Positions 1 through 6,626 of a DNA stretch of 6,626 bases are shown here, in pieces. Both the position numbers and the translations under genes were made by a program. Origin of the DNA: an uncultured beta proteobacterium (lineage in GTDB: Bacteria > Pseudomonadota > Gammaproteobacteria > Burkholderiales > Burkholderiaceae_C); contig CAIYNH010000864.1 of assembly GCA_903927495.1 (NCBI GenBank), positions 1-6,626 on the forward strand, read 5' to 3'. Positions within the stretch are counted from its first letter, which is position 1; each line of letters starts with the position of its first letter. The notes below the pieces were generated by a model that was not told the origin of the DNA, made no database searches, and saw only the letters and a program-made list of their open reading frames with translations.

Positions 1-44
1 CCGGCAGTGAACGCGGAAGGGGACAGGTCTTTGAAAAAACTCAT
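1..44 (-). CDS. 5' end of a gene leaving the window, possibly a BenE-type benzoate transporter
   Basis: On the minus strand an ATG at 44-42 opens a frame reading MSFFKDLSPSAFTA followed by a partial Gly codon, and it runs off the window at base 1. An in-frame TGA at 59-57 bounds it upstream, and a GTG at 56-54 is the only other start candidate. From memory, BenE-family benzoate/H+ symporters begin with a short amphipathic stretch of this kind (FxDLSxSAxxAG) just before the first membrane helix, so BenE is my best guess. The gene lies 72 bp downstream of kup in the same direction. No strong Shine-Dalgarno sequence is visible, only a weak TGGG. With 14 full codons the identity cannot be proven, and it could be a chance open frame. 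Confidence 0.4.
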   Translation of the reverse strand, partial: MSFFKDLSPSAFTA

Positions 45-116
45 CGGCCCAGACACTCAAAGCCGCCCACAACGGCACCCGGTTGCAGCCCCCACCAGAC
101 ACCTCCCCGCCATGGG

Positions 117-1985
117 TCAAATTTCAATTTTGGAGCCCAACTCCACCACAGAGTTGCTTGGCAGGTTTAGAAAGTCGGCGGCGCCACTGGCATTGAGGTG
201 CATCTGGGCAAAGAGTTTTTCCCGCCAGTGCGCCATACCGCTGCAAATACTGGGTACCACGGTGTCGCGAGACAGGAAATAACTGGTGGTCATGGCATCA
301 AGCTCGCAGCCACGGCCTTTCATGTGTTGCAGAGCCTTGGGCAAATCAGGGTCATTCTTGAAACCGTAATTCACCACTACCTGCCAGCAGTCGTGCCCGA
401 GAGATTCAATGGTCAGCCGCTTGTCCATTCCGATCCACGGAACTTCGTGGTTGACAACCGTGACAAAAAGGTTGATCTCGTGCAGCACCTTGTTGTGTTT
501 GAGGTTGTGCAGCATGGCGTTCGGCACGGTACCAGAGGCTGCCGTCAGGAACACTGCGGTTCCCGCTACCCGGGTTGGCGGACTGACAAATACCGCTTCC
601 AGAAAACTGTTGAGATCGATCGCATCGGCCTCAAGTTTCTTGTTCAGCAAGCGTCGACCGTCTTTCCAGGTCAGCATCAAACTGAAGACACCCCCAGCGA
701 TCAGCAATGGAAACCAGCCACCCTCAAACAGCTTCATCAGATTGGAGGCAAAAAATGCTAAATCCACCAGGAAAAACAGGGACGTTGCGCCGATGCACAG
801 TGCCAAAGGGTATTTCCAGCTGTACCGAATGACAAAAAATGTCAGCATGGTCGTGATGAGCATGTCCATCGTCACGGCAATGCCGTAGGCCGCAGCGAGA
901 TTACTGGATGATTTGAACAACATAACTGCCAGCACAATGGCAACAAACAGCCCCCAATTGACAAATGGCATGAAGATCTGCCCGGTTTCCTTGACGTTGG
1001 TGTGCCAGATTTGCAGGCGTGGCAAATAACCTAGCTGAATGACTTGTTTGGTCACTGAAAACGCGCCAGTAATCAGCGCTTGCGAGGCAATCACCGTGGC
1101 TAGGGTGGCCAACCCCACCAGCGGGACAAGTGCCCATTCCGGGGCCATCATGAAAAATGGATTTTTAACGGCGTTCGGGTTATGCAGCAACAAAGCCCCC
1201 TGACCAAAGTAGTTCAGGATCAAAGATGGCATCACAATTGAAAACCAGGCCAGGCGAATTGGCTTTTTGCCAAAGTGGCCCATGTCGGCGTAGAGTGCTT
1301 CACCACCGGTCACGCACAGCACCACAGCTCCCAAAATGATAAAGGTGATGCCAGGATTGGTCCACATGAACCCGAGCGCGTAATGCGGGCTCAAAGCCCA
1401 AAGCACCGAAGGATTTTCCAGAATGTGTGACAGCCCCAGCACCGCAATCACGGCAAACCAGACCATGGTGATGGGGCCAAAAAACTTGCCAATATCGGCA
1501 GTGCCGCGCTTTTGCACGGCAAACAGACCAAACAAGATTACCAGGGTGAGCGGAATCACGGCCTTCTTGAAGGTGGGTGACACTACCTCAAGACCCTCTA
1601 CCGCCGATAGCACGGAGATTGCTGGTGTGATCACACCATCGCCATAAAACAGGCAGGTTCCGAAAATACCTACCACCAGCAGCACCCGGCGCAAAGCGGG
1701 CTTGTCCTTGACCGACTGCGAAGCCAATGCCAGCATGGCGACCAGACCGCCTTCGCCGTTGTTGTCGGCACGCAGCACCAAGGTGACGTATTTGAGGGAA
1801 ATGATGACCGTCAGGGTCCAGACAAAGATGGACAGGATGCCCAGTACATTTTCTGGTGTAAACGGAACATGGCCAGAGCCAAACACTTCTTTGACTGCAT
1901 ACAGCACGCTGGTGCCAATGTCACCATAGACCACACCAATAGCGCCCAGAGTCAGCGCTGAGAGAGAAGATTTGGAAGTTGCCAA
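117..1985 (-). CDS. kup: Kup/Trk-D-type low-affinity potassium uptake protein
   Basis: Inner-membrane K+ uptake system of the KUP/HAK/KT family, thought to be a K+:H+ symporter. The 622-residue product matches the usual length of about 620-630. An N-terminal membrane domain of about 12 hydrophobic segments (residues 10-440) is followed by a soluble cytoplasmic domain (about 455-622) ending in [10 protein letters not shown], a typical Kup terminus. Family motifs include GDIGTS (21-26), RADNNGEGG (72-80), [10 protein letters not shown] (113-122), [11 protein letters not shown] (229-239) and [13 protein letters not shown] (360-372). The acidic positions reported as important in E. coli Kup (D23, E116, E229) correspond to D22, D116 and E229. 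Position 27 is Val where most Kup proteins have Pro. The start is TTG at 1985-1983, since no in-frame ATG or GTG lies between it and the gshA stop. It sits 72 bp downstream of gshA in the same reading frame. Confidence 0.95.
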   Translation of the reverse strand: MATSKSSLSALTLGAIGVVYGDIGTSVLYAVKEVFGSGHVPFTPENVLGILSIFVWTLTVIISLKYVTLVLRADNNGEGGLVAMLALASQSVKDKPALRRVLLVVGIFGTCLFYGDGVITPAISVLSAVEGLEVVSPTFKKAVIPLTLVILFGLFAVQKRGTADIGKFFGPITMVWFAVIAVLGLSHILENPSVLWALSPHYALGFMWTNPGITFIILGAVVLCVTGGEALYADMGHFGKKPIRLAWFSIVMPSLILNYFGQGALLLHNPNAVKNPFFMMAPEWALVPLVGLATLATVIASQALITGAFSVTKQVIQLGYLPRLQIWHTNVKETGQIFMPFVNWGLFVAIVLAVMLFKSSSNLAAAYGIAVTMDMLITTMLTFFVIRYSWKYPLALCIGATSLFFLVDLAFFASNLMKLFEGGWFPLLIAGGVFSLMLTWKDGRRLLNKKLEADAIDLNSFLEAVFVSPPTRVAGTAVFLTAASGTVPNAMLHNLKHNKVLHEINLFVTVVNHEVPWIGMDKRLTIESLGHDCWQVVVNYGFKNDPDLPKALQHMKGRGCELDAMTTSYFLSRDTVVPSICSGMAHWREKLFAQMHLNASGAADFLNLPSNSVVELGSKIEI

Positions 1986-1996
1986 GCATGTGCCCC
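1986..1996 (-). promoter_or_regulatory. Ribosome binding site supporting the TTG start of kup
   Basis: On the minus strand GGGG (1996-1993) is followed by 7 nt and then TTG (1985-1983), a normal Shine-Dalgarno spacing. An ATG at 1989-1987 lies between them in a different frame and only 3 nt after the GGGG. It would encode just 22 residues, so the TTG is the better start. The motif is short, so confidence is moderate. Confidence 0.45.
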
Positions 1997-2057
1997 AACT
2001 GGTGTTCAGCCGGGGTCCGTTTGATTTGGGAGTGCTATTTTGCGTCAGAAACAGTGA

Positions 2058-3353
2058 CTACTCGTAAACTTCGGCATTAGGATCAGTCGATTCGAGTTCA
2101 TAACTGGCAGCCACCATGGCCAGGCGACCTATTACCCCGTACATATAAAAACGATTGGGCGCACTGGCTCCAGGCTTGATTCCGGGTTGCGGCAGGTGCG
2201 TGCTGTGCTCGAACCCCAGGGGAACGTAGCTCGAGCCTGGTGTGCTGAGATTTTCATCAACACCACGGTCGGCGTGAATGCGGTAAAACCCACCGACCAC
2301 ATAGCGATCCATCATGTACACCACCGGCTCGGCGACCGCTTCGTTGACGCGTTCCTGGGTCAGCACGCCCTCTTGCACCAAAAAATCATGGGGCAATAGG
2401 GAGGATTTTTGCTCTTTAAAGAGGGTTTTGATACGTTCTCTTATGGCTTGCATGTCTTTGGCATCACGAACCGTGACGATGCCCAGCGGGTGGGTGCCGT
2501 TATCTGCCTTGACCACCACAAACGGTTTTTCCTTGATGCCGTATTCTTTGTATTTGCGTTTGATTCGTGTCAGCACCACGTCAACCTGGCTGCTCAGGCG
2601 CTCCAGACTTGCCTCTTCATTGAGTCCCAGTGCTGGGCACGGCTCAAACATCGGGTTGATCAGCCACGGATCCACCCCGAGCAACTTGCCAAGTCGTTTG
2701 GCCACTTCTTCGTAGCACTTGAAATGTTTGCTTTTACGCCGGGTTGGCCAGCCTGCGTGCAATGGTGGCAGCAGGTACTGCTCGTGGGTCTCTTCCAGAA
2801 TGCCAGGTACGCCCGTGCTGAGGTCGTTGTTGAGCAATACGGTACAGGGGTCAAAGTCTTTCAGCTCAAGTCGTCGTTTGCTTCGGATGACGGGTTCAAG
2901 CAGTACCTTTTGGCCGTCTGGTAGGTCATAAGTGGTGGCTTTTTTGAGGGTCGGGTCGATCGAACCCAGTCGCACGTTCAAGCCGGCCATATGAAAAATA
3001 CGCTGCAACTGGATCAGGTTTGCCAGATAGAAATGGCTGTGCGTGCCATTTTTAGGAATAACGAGCAGATTACGCGCCTCTGGGCAAATTTTTTCAACTG
3101 CCACCATCGCTGCTTGTACCGCCAGTGGCAGCATCTCGGGGGTCAGGTTGTTCCAGCCACCCGGGAACAAGTTGGTGCCTATGGGGGCGAGCTTGAAACC
3201 GGCGTTGCGAACATCCACAGAGCAGTAAAACGGCGGCGTATGCTCGGTCCACTCCATCCGGAACCAGCGCTCGATGGCCGGCATGGAGTCCAGCACGCGC
3301 TGCTCAAGTTCGTTGATGGGGCCGGTTAGAGCCGTGACAAGATGGGGAACCAT
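2058..3353 (-). CDS. gshA: Glutamate-cysteine ligase, proteobacterial (Thiobacillus) type GshA
   Basis: Catalyses ATP-dependent joining of L-glutamate and L-cysteine to gamma-glutamylcysteine, the first step of glutathione synthesis in the cytoplasm. The 431-residue protein belongs to the GshA family found in beta- and some gammaproteobacteria (Acidithiobacillus/Thiobacillus type), not the E. coli GshA family. Recognisable stretches are KLAPIGTNLFPGGWNNL (54-70), SKRRLELKDFDPC (158-170), LLNNDLSTGVPGILE (173-187), HEQYLLPPLHAGW (190-202), DPWLINPMFEPC (228-239), the lysine-bearing FVVVKADNGT (278-287) and AEPVVYMMDRYVVGGFYR (341-358). Two loops, residues 100-108 and 283-294, differ from the consensus I remember (see findings). 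The ATG at 3353 has a modest AAGG at 3362-3359, 5 nt upstream. gshB is not in the window. The gene lies between the cytochrome gene (74 bp upstream) and kup (72 bp downstream), all in the same direction. Confidence 0.88.
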   Translation of the reverse strand: MVPHLVTALTGPINELEQRVLDSMPAIERWFRMEWTEHTPPFYCSVDVRNAGFKLAPIGTNLFPGGWNNLTPEMLPLAVQAAMVAVEKICPEARNLLVIPKNGTHSHFYLANLIQLQRIFHMAGLNVRLGSIDPTLKKATTYDLPDGQKVLLEPVIRSKRRLELKDFDPCTVLLNNDLSTGVPGILEETHEQYLLPPLHAGWPTRRKSKHFKCYEEVAKRLGKLLGVDPWLINPMFEPCPALGLNEEASLERLSSQVDVVLTRIKRKYKEYGIKEKPFVVVKADNGTHPLGIVTVRDAKDMQAIRERIKTLFKEQKSSLLPHDFLVQEGVLTQERVNEAVAEPVVYMMDRYVVGGFYRIHADRGVDENLSTPGSSYVPLGFEHSTHLPQPGIKPGASAPNRFYMYGVIGRLAMVAASYELESTDPNAEVYE

Positions 3354-3427
3354 GGGAACCTTGCAGAGTTAGGATATTGATTCTAGGGTTAACCCGCCAC
3401 ACCATCAAAAATGGATGAAAGGTCAGA

Positions 3428-3736
3428 CTACTTGCCGCCCTCAACCAGCCAATGGACCAATGTTTTGGCGGTCTCAGGGCTCAAGCGCTCATGCGCTTCT
3501 ACGCGCTCTAGCGGTTCTCCACTGCGGTACTTCGAGACGAAGTTGGCCTCAGCGACGCTGTCACCCTTGAACTTGGCTAACTTGCCGCTCAAACGCTCGA
3601 ATGTTGGGGCGTCGCCGCGCTGGATGGCACCGTGGCAATTGAAGCAACCGAACGCCAGGGCCAGTTGCGGGTTGGCGTAAGAGCCTGTCGGGCTCAAAAC
3701 GGTAAGTCCGATGCTCAGGCAAATTCCAGCTTTCAT
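3428..3736 (-). CDS. Small exported single-heme c-type cytochrome
   Basis: Predicted periplasmic electron-carrier protein of 102 residues. Residues 1-21 form a Sec signal peptide with a short basic start (MK), a hydrophobic core and a likely cleavage after SYA (residues 19-21). The mature part, about 81 residues, has one heme-attachment motif, C31-F-N-C34-H35, near its N terminus, and a C-terminal helix with an aromatic residue (SPETAKTLVHWL, 86-97), as in class I cytochromes c. The mature protein contains no methionine, so the usual Met axial ligand is absent; His82 and His95 are the remaining histidines besides His35. The ATG at 3736 has a good AAAGGA (3749-3744) 7 nt upstream. It is divergent from the response regulator and precedes gshA by 74 bp. 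Its partners and exact role are unknown. Confidence 0.85.
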   Translation of the reverse strand: MKAGICLSIGLTVLSPTGSYANPQLALAFGCFNCHGAIQRGDAPTFERLSGKLAKFKGDSVAEANFVSKYRSGEPLERVEAHERLSPETAKTLVHWLVEGGK

Positions 3737-3973
3737 ACGTTGATCCTTTGAACAGGGCGGTCACTGCAAACGGTGCATTCGATTGATTATCCAAGGCCAC
3801 CATTGTGAAAGCATACATGGCTCAGGAAAATTGCAGAATTTTTTTCAAAAACGCGACAAGAACCAATCATGTGTTCCATGAAAATCAGCCAAGTTTTGGC
3901 CGCATAGCATGCTGCATAAGCGTTGAGCACTATCATTTATATAGTCCACAGGTTTTGGTGGAAAATCGCCATC
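3737..3973. promoter_or_regulatory. Divergent intergenic region between the cytochrome gene and the two-component operon
   Basis: This 237-bp non-coding stretch separates two genes transcribed away from each other, so it should hold both promoters. It has locally high A+T (about 3825-3850) and several short symmetric elements: AAAATT-GCAG-AATTTT at 3827-3842, GCCAA-GTT-TTGGC at 3888-3900, the palindrome AGCATGCT at 3906-3913, and GCATA repeated directly at 3902-3906 and 3914-3918. For the minus strand, GATAAT at 3791-3786 resembles a -10 element, but no good -35 lies at the right distance. That a regulator binds here is inferred from position and symmetry only. Confidence 0.45.
3940..3945 (+). 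promoter_or_regulatory. Candidate -10 element of the two-component operon
   Basis: TATAGT at 3940-3945 matches the sigma70 -10 consensus at five of six positions and would place the transcription start about 20 nt before the ATG at 3974. The hexamer 17 bp upstream (TAAGCG, 3917-3922) is a poor -35. The GCATA direct repeats at 3902-3918 lie where an activator of the OmpR class could compensate. This is weak evidence for autoregulation. Confidence 0.3.
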
Positions 3974-4657
3974 ATGAGAATTTTGATTGTTGAAGATGAA
4001 CCCAAGACTGGCGACTACCTTAAGCAGGGCCTGGCTGAGGCTGGTTTCGTGGTGGATCTGGTGCGTAACGGCACGGATGGCCTGCATCAAGCGCAGACAC
4101 AGGACTATGACCTGGCCATTCTGGACGTGATGTTGCCCGGGCTGGATGGCTGGGGTGTATTGGCTGGTATCCGTCGCGCAGGCAAAGATTTGCCGGTGCT
4201 TTTTTTGACCGCGCGAGACCAGGTCGATGATCGGGTCAAGGGTTTGGAGTTGGGCGCAGACGACTATCTGGTCAAGCCCTTTGCCTTTTCAGAGCTTTTG
4301 GCACGAGTGCGCACCTTGCTGCGCCGTGGCACCAAGTCCAGCAGTGCGGAGTTTTTGCGCATGGCTGACCTGGAACTCGACCTGCTGCGGCGCCGGGTCA
4401 GCCGAGCCGGCAAACGCATCGATCTCACGGCCAAGGAATTTGCGCTGCTGGAGTTGCTGCTGCGTCGCTCGGGTGAGGTGCTGCCGCGCTCACTGATTGC
4501 GTCGCAGGTTTGGGATATGAACTTTGACAGTGACACCAATGTGATTGAGGTGGCCATGCGCCGCTTGCGTGCCAAGGTGGATGACGCATTCGAGCCCAAA
4601 CTGATTCGCACCGTGCGTGGCATGGGTTACGTGCTGGAGAACCCCGATTGCGCCTGA
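3974..4657 (+). CDS. Heavy-metal type OmpR-family response regulator (CusR/CopR/IrlR-like)
   Basis: DNA-binding response regulator of 227 residues that should be phosphorylated by the kinase encoded directly downstream. The receiver domain (about 1-116) has the acidic pair E7/D8, the phospho-acceptor D51 in [10 protein letters not shown]79 in LFLTAR and K101 in DYLVKPF. The winged-helix output domain (about 125-223) contains [18 protein letters not shown] (151-168) and [19 protein letters not shown] (179-197) and ends with [10 protein letters not shown]. This wording is typical of the copper/silver/cadmium/zinc response regulators CusR, CopR, CzcR and IrlR. The ATG at 3974 gives the canonical MRILIVEDE start; an upstream in-frame TTG at 3923 would add 17 unrelated residues. 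Its stop codon overlaps the kinase start, indicating translational coupling. The metal cannot be deduced from this protein. Confidence 0.93.
   Translation: MRILIVEDEPKTGDYLKQGLAEAGFVVDLVRNGTDGLHQAQTQDYDLAILDVMLPGLDGWGVLAGIRRAGKDLPVLFLTARDQVDDRVKGLELGADDYLVKPFAFSELLARVRTLLRRGTKSSSAEFLRMADLELDLLRRRVSRAGKRIDLTAKEFALLELLLRRSGEVLPRSLIASQVWDMNFDSDTNVIEVAMRRLRAKVDDAFEPKLIRTVRGMGYVLENPDCA
4636..4650 (+). promoter_or_regulatory. Ribosome binding site and TTG start of the sensor kinase, inside the regulator gene
   Basis: GGAGA at 4636-4640 is followed by 7 nt and then TTG at 4648-4650, an optimal spacing. This supports a TTG start that overlaps the last 10 bases of the response regulator gene (stop TGA at 4655-4657). 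Later in-frame ATG codons would delete most or all of the first membrane helix. Confidence 0.65.
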
Positions 4658-6069
4658 CCGGACACCACTCCATCACCCGGAGGCTGACCCTGCTGTTTGT
4701 CTTGGCATCATCAGCGGTGCTCTTGGCGCTTGGAATGGTGATTGCCTCGGCGGTAGAGCAGCACTTTGAAGACCTTGATATGGAAGTTCTTGAGGGCAAA
4801 ATGGAGCTGACCCGTCAGACCCTGCTGATGCTCAAATCTTCGGACGAACTGGCGCACATCGCGCTACAACTGGACCATCCCCTGGTCGGCCACCACGGAT
4901 TGGAAGTGATGCTGATTGGCACTGATCGTGAAGTGATATTTGCAACGTCCAACGCCCACTTTGCACCCGAGTTATTGGCTTCCAGCGCCGTTCTGCACCC
5001 CTACCGTCCCGAGCTTTGGCGCATCGCCAGTCAGACGTACCGGGCCATAGCGGCCGAATTGGCAACCGGGCTTGCTGATCGGCCCAAGGTGCTGGCGGCG
5101 GTGGCTATAGACACTGCCCATCACCAGATATTTATGCGTTCGTTTTTGCAGACTCTGTGGCTGTTTGTGGCGGGGGCGGCGGTATTGACAGGTGTGTTGG
5201 GCTGGGTTGCCGCCAAACGTGGTCTGGCACCGCTACGGGCCATGCGCGACCACACTCAGGGCGTGACGGCACAACAGCTCAACCAGCGGCTGGCGCTGGA
5301 TGCCGTGCCAATGGAGCTGGCCGAACTGGCGGAGTCGTTGAATGCCATGTTGGCAAGGCTTGAAGAGGCGTTTCGCCGGCTCTCTGATTTCTCATCTGAT
5401 ATTGCGCACGAACTGCGCACGCCGGTTTCCAACCTGATGACCCAAACCCAGGTCGCACTTTCACGCGCCCGAAGCGCACAGGAATATCGTGGCATTCTGG
5501 AGTCCAACGCAGAAGAGTTCGATCGCATGGGCCGGATGATCTCGGACATGCTGCTGCTGGCCAAGGCCGACAACGGGCTGGTGGTGCCGCATCGTGAAAT
5601 TGTTCATTTGGCTGATGAAGTGCTGGCGCAGTTTGATTACTACGAGGCCGTGGCCGAAGAAAAAGGGCTGCAATTTGAACTGGCAGGCACAGGCGCTGTC
5701 AGTGTTGACCGCATGATGCTGCGCCGAGCGCTGGGCAACCTGTTGTCTAACGCAGTGCGCCATGCGGGTGCAAATACAGCGTTGCGGGTGACTCTTAGTG
5801 CTGAAGTGGGGTGTATCTCGATTTGTGTTGAAAACACCGGAGATGCGATTCCTGCGGAGTATCTGGAGCGGGTGTTCGACCGTTTTTTCAGGGTTGATCC
5901 GTCGCGTCAACGTCGCACCGAGGGCACGGGCCTTGGGCTGGCTATTACAAAATCCATTGTGCTGGCGCATGGTGGCACGATCCGGGCCACGTCAGCCAAC
6001 AGGGTCACCACTTTCAGCATTCTTTTGCCGCAGATCCCCGAAGTCAGCCCAGGCCTTGCCCTTGGCTAA
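4648..6069 (+). CDS. Heavy-metal sensor histidine kinase (CusS-like)
   Basis: Inner-membrane sensor kinase of 473 residues, partner of the preceding regulator. Segments in order: short cytoplasmic N terminus; first membrane helix (about 13-36); periplasmic sensor region (about 37-166); second membrane helix (about 167-189); HAMP linker (about 190-243); HisKA domain with H254 in [11 protein letters not shown]; and an ATPase domain with N box [10 protein letters not shown] (364-373), G1-like VENTGDAIP (394-402), F box [13 protein letters not shown] (410-422) and G2 GTGLGLAI (426-433). [13 protein letters not shown] is typical of the CusS/CopS/IrlS group. The periplasmic part has nine histidines (39, 70, 77, 82, 83, 104, 117, 158, 159), suiting metal sensing. 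H39 in VEQHF aligns by eye with the metal-linked His-Phe of E. coli CusS. A copper or silver signal is likely but not proven. Confidence 0.93.
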   Translation: MRLTGHHSITRRLTLLFVLASSAVLLALGMVIASAVEQHFEDLDMEVLEGKMELTRQTLLMLKSSDELAHIALQLDHPLVGHHGLEVMLIGTDREVIFATSNAHFAPELLASSAVLHPYRPELWRIASQTYRAIAAELATGLADRPKVLAAVAIDTAHHQIFMRSFLQTLWLFVAGAAVLTGVLGWVAAKRGLAPLRAMRDHTQGVTAQQLNQRLALDAVPMELAELAESLNAMLARLEEAFRRLSDFSSDIAHELRTPVSNLMTQTQVALSRARSAQEYRGILESNAEEFDRMGRMISDMLLLAKADNGLVVPHREIVHLADEVLAQFDYYEAVAEEKGLQFELAGTGAVSVDRMMLRRALGNLLSNAVRHAGANTALRVTLSAEVGCISICVENTGDAIPAEYLERVFDRFFRVDPSRQRRTEGTGLGLAITKSIVLAHGGTIRATSANRVTTFSILLPQIPEVSPGLALG

Positions 6070-6090
6070 TTTGATTTGATTTCTAAATCG

Positions 6091-6626
6091 TCAATCTTCT
6101 ACAACAGCACTCTTGGCAGTAACCGGTATTTCTGCTGGTGCCGCGTTGGCTAGTTCTGCCACGGCGGCGCGTACTGTGGCTTTTTCACCGGCACTGGCAA
6201 ATTTGCTGTATTTACCCAAGATTGCGACCATTTGCCCATAAATTTTCGGATTGGCTGCCAGGCACTCTTTTTGCTCCAAAAAGTTGGAATCCCCAGACAA
6301 GTTGCCAACCAGACCACCGGCTTCGGTGATCAGCAGCGAGCCCGCCGCCACATCCCACGGTTGCAGGCCGGTTTCAAAGAAACCATCGGTAAAGCCGGCC
6401 GCAACATAGGCCAAATCCAGCGCGGCTGCGCCCGGGCGACGCAGACCGGCGCTGCGCTGCATCATGTCGCCCATCATGCGCAGGTAGGTGTTGAAGTCGT
6501 CATCCTTGCGAAACGGGAAGCCGGTGGAAATCAGGCATTCCTGCAAGCGGATACGTTTGGCCACGCGCAGGCGGCGGTTGTTCATGTAGGCCCCGCGCCC
6601 CTTGGTCGCTGTGAATAAATCGTTGC
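6091..6626 (-). CDS. suhB: Inositol-1-monophosphatase family protein SuhB, 3' part only
   Basis: Partial gene: 177 codons plus stop are present and the 5' part lies beyond base 6626. The visible frame begins [18 protein letters not shown] and is continuous through Met at 6585, so that ATG is internal, not the start. The family dephosphorylates inositol-1-phosphate and related substrates with Mg2+. In E. coli SuhB also binds RNA polymerase/NusA and acts in rRNA antitermination complexes. The second signature of the family, PWDVAAG (Trp at 6357-6355, metal-binding Asp at 6354-6352), is followed by LLITEAGG. The first metal site (DP(I/L)DGT motif) falls outside the window. After LGKYSKFA, where the enzyme fold ends, an alanine-rich tail of about 35 residues extends the C terminus. 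The gene converges on the sensor kinase, stop to stop, with 21 bp between, in which I see no GC-rich terminator. Confidence 0.92.
   Translation of the reverse strand, partial: NDLFTATKGRGAYMNNRRLRVAKRIRLQECLISTGFPFRKDDDFNTYLRMMGDMMQRSAGLRRPGAAALDLAYVAAGFTDGFFETGLQPWDVAAGSLLITEAGGLVGNLSGDSNFLEQKECLAANPKIYGQMVAILGKYSKFASAGEKATVRAAVAELANAAPAEIPVTAKSAVVED

Noticed and set aside
45..116. Terminator after kup
   Set aside because: GCCG/CGGC arms around 62-76 give only a 4-bp stem with no following T-run on the relevant strand.
198..888. Long plus-strand open frames (198-761 and 409-888) opposite kup
   Set aside because: They lie wholly antisense to well-conserved kup codons, show low-complexity or unrelated composition, and have no recognisable motif or convincing start signal.
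2187..2931. Plus-strand open frames opposite gshA, including a 171-codon one at 2409-2924
   Set aside because: These are shadows of the gshA reading frame. The products match no family I know, and the opposite strand encodes recognisable GshA throughout.
3386..3395. Perfect 10-bp palindrome GGGTTAACCC between the cytochrome gene and gshA
   Set aside because: It has no loop or T-run to act as a terminator. Several 10-bp palindromes are expected by chance in a window of this size, so it is not called as an operator.
3561..3818. Minus-strand frame starting at 3818 and overlapping the cytochrome gene in another frame
   Set aside because: It runs through the presumed promoter region and then out of frame through the cytochrome. 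The cytochrome frame has a signal peptide, CxxCH and a good ribosome binding site.
3923..3973. Upstream TTG start at 3923 for the response regulator
   Set aside because: It adds 17 residues not seen in the family, has no ribosome binding site that I can see, and overlaps the candidate -10 element. MRILIVEDE from 3974 is the canonical start.
5256..5970. Minus-strand open frames (5256-5573, 5461-5970) opposite the sensor kinase
   Set aside because: They overlap the HisKA and ATPase domains antisense. No family motif is seen, so they are read as codon-bias shadows.
6070..6090. Possible bidirectional terminator between the sensor kinase and suhB
   Set aside because: The only symmetry is the weak A+T repeat GATTT-CT-AAATC at 6078-6089, with too small a loop and no GC stem.

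Overview
This window looks like an ordinary chromosomal segment of a betaproteobacterium, most likely Comamonadaceae (Rhodoferax/Polaromonas-like). That placement is an inference. It rests on the proteobacterial-type GshA, the beta-type Kup with a GDIGTSV motif, and the heavy-metal type two-component pair. No RNA gene, CRISPR array, insertion sequence, integrase or tRNA is visible.

Layout: (1) Bases 1-44, minus strand, hold the first 14 codons of a gene that leaves the window, possibly a BenE-type benzoate transporter. (2) 117-1985, minus, is the K+ uptake protein Kup, read from a TTG start. (3) 2058-3353, minus, is the proteobacterial-type glutamate-cysteine ligase GshA, the first step of glutathione synthesis. 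(4) 3428-3736, minus, is a small exported single-heme c-type cytochrome. These four run in the same direction with gaps of 72-74 bp and no GC-rich hairpin terminator between them, so they could be partly co-transcribed. (5) 3737-3973 is a divergent intergenic region carrying several short repeats and presumably promoters for both sides. (6) 3974-4657 and 4648-6069, plus, are a CusR/CopR-like response regulator and a CusS-like sensor histidine kinase. They overlap by 10 bp, and the kinase uses a TTG start. (7) 6091-6626, minus, is the C-terminal part of SuhB (inositol monophosphatase family), which converges on the kinase gene with a 21-bp gap.

How the parts may work together: the sensor probably detects a periplasmic metal ion (copper or silver by family resemblance) and phosphorylates the regulator. 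No metal efflux or oxidase gene lies in the window, so the nearest possible target is the divergent cytochrome gene and, through it, gshA. Glutathione is a cytosolic metal buffer, which makes this link plausible but unproven. I found no convincing new system. The observations most worth checking are the departures of GshA from remembered family consensus in two loops, the cytochrome with no methionine ligand, and the repeats between the cytochrome and regulator genes.
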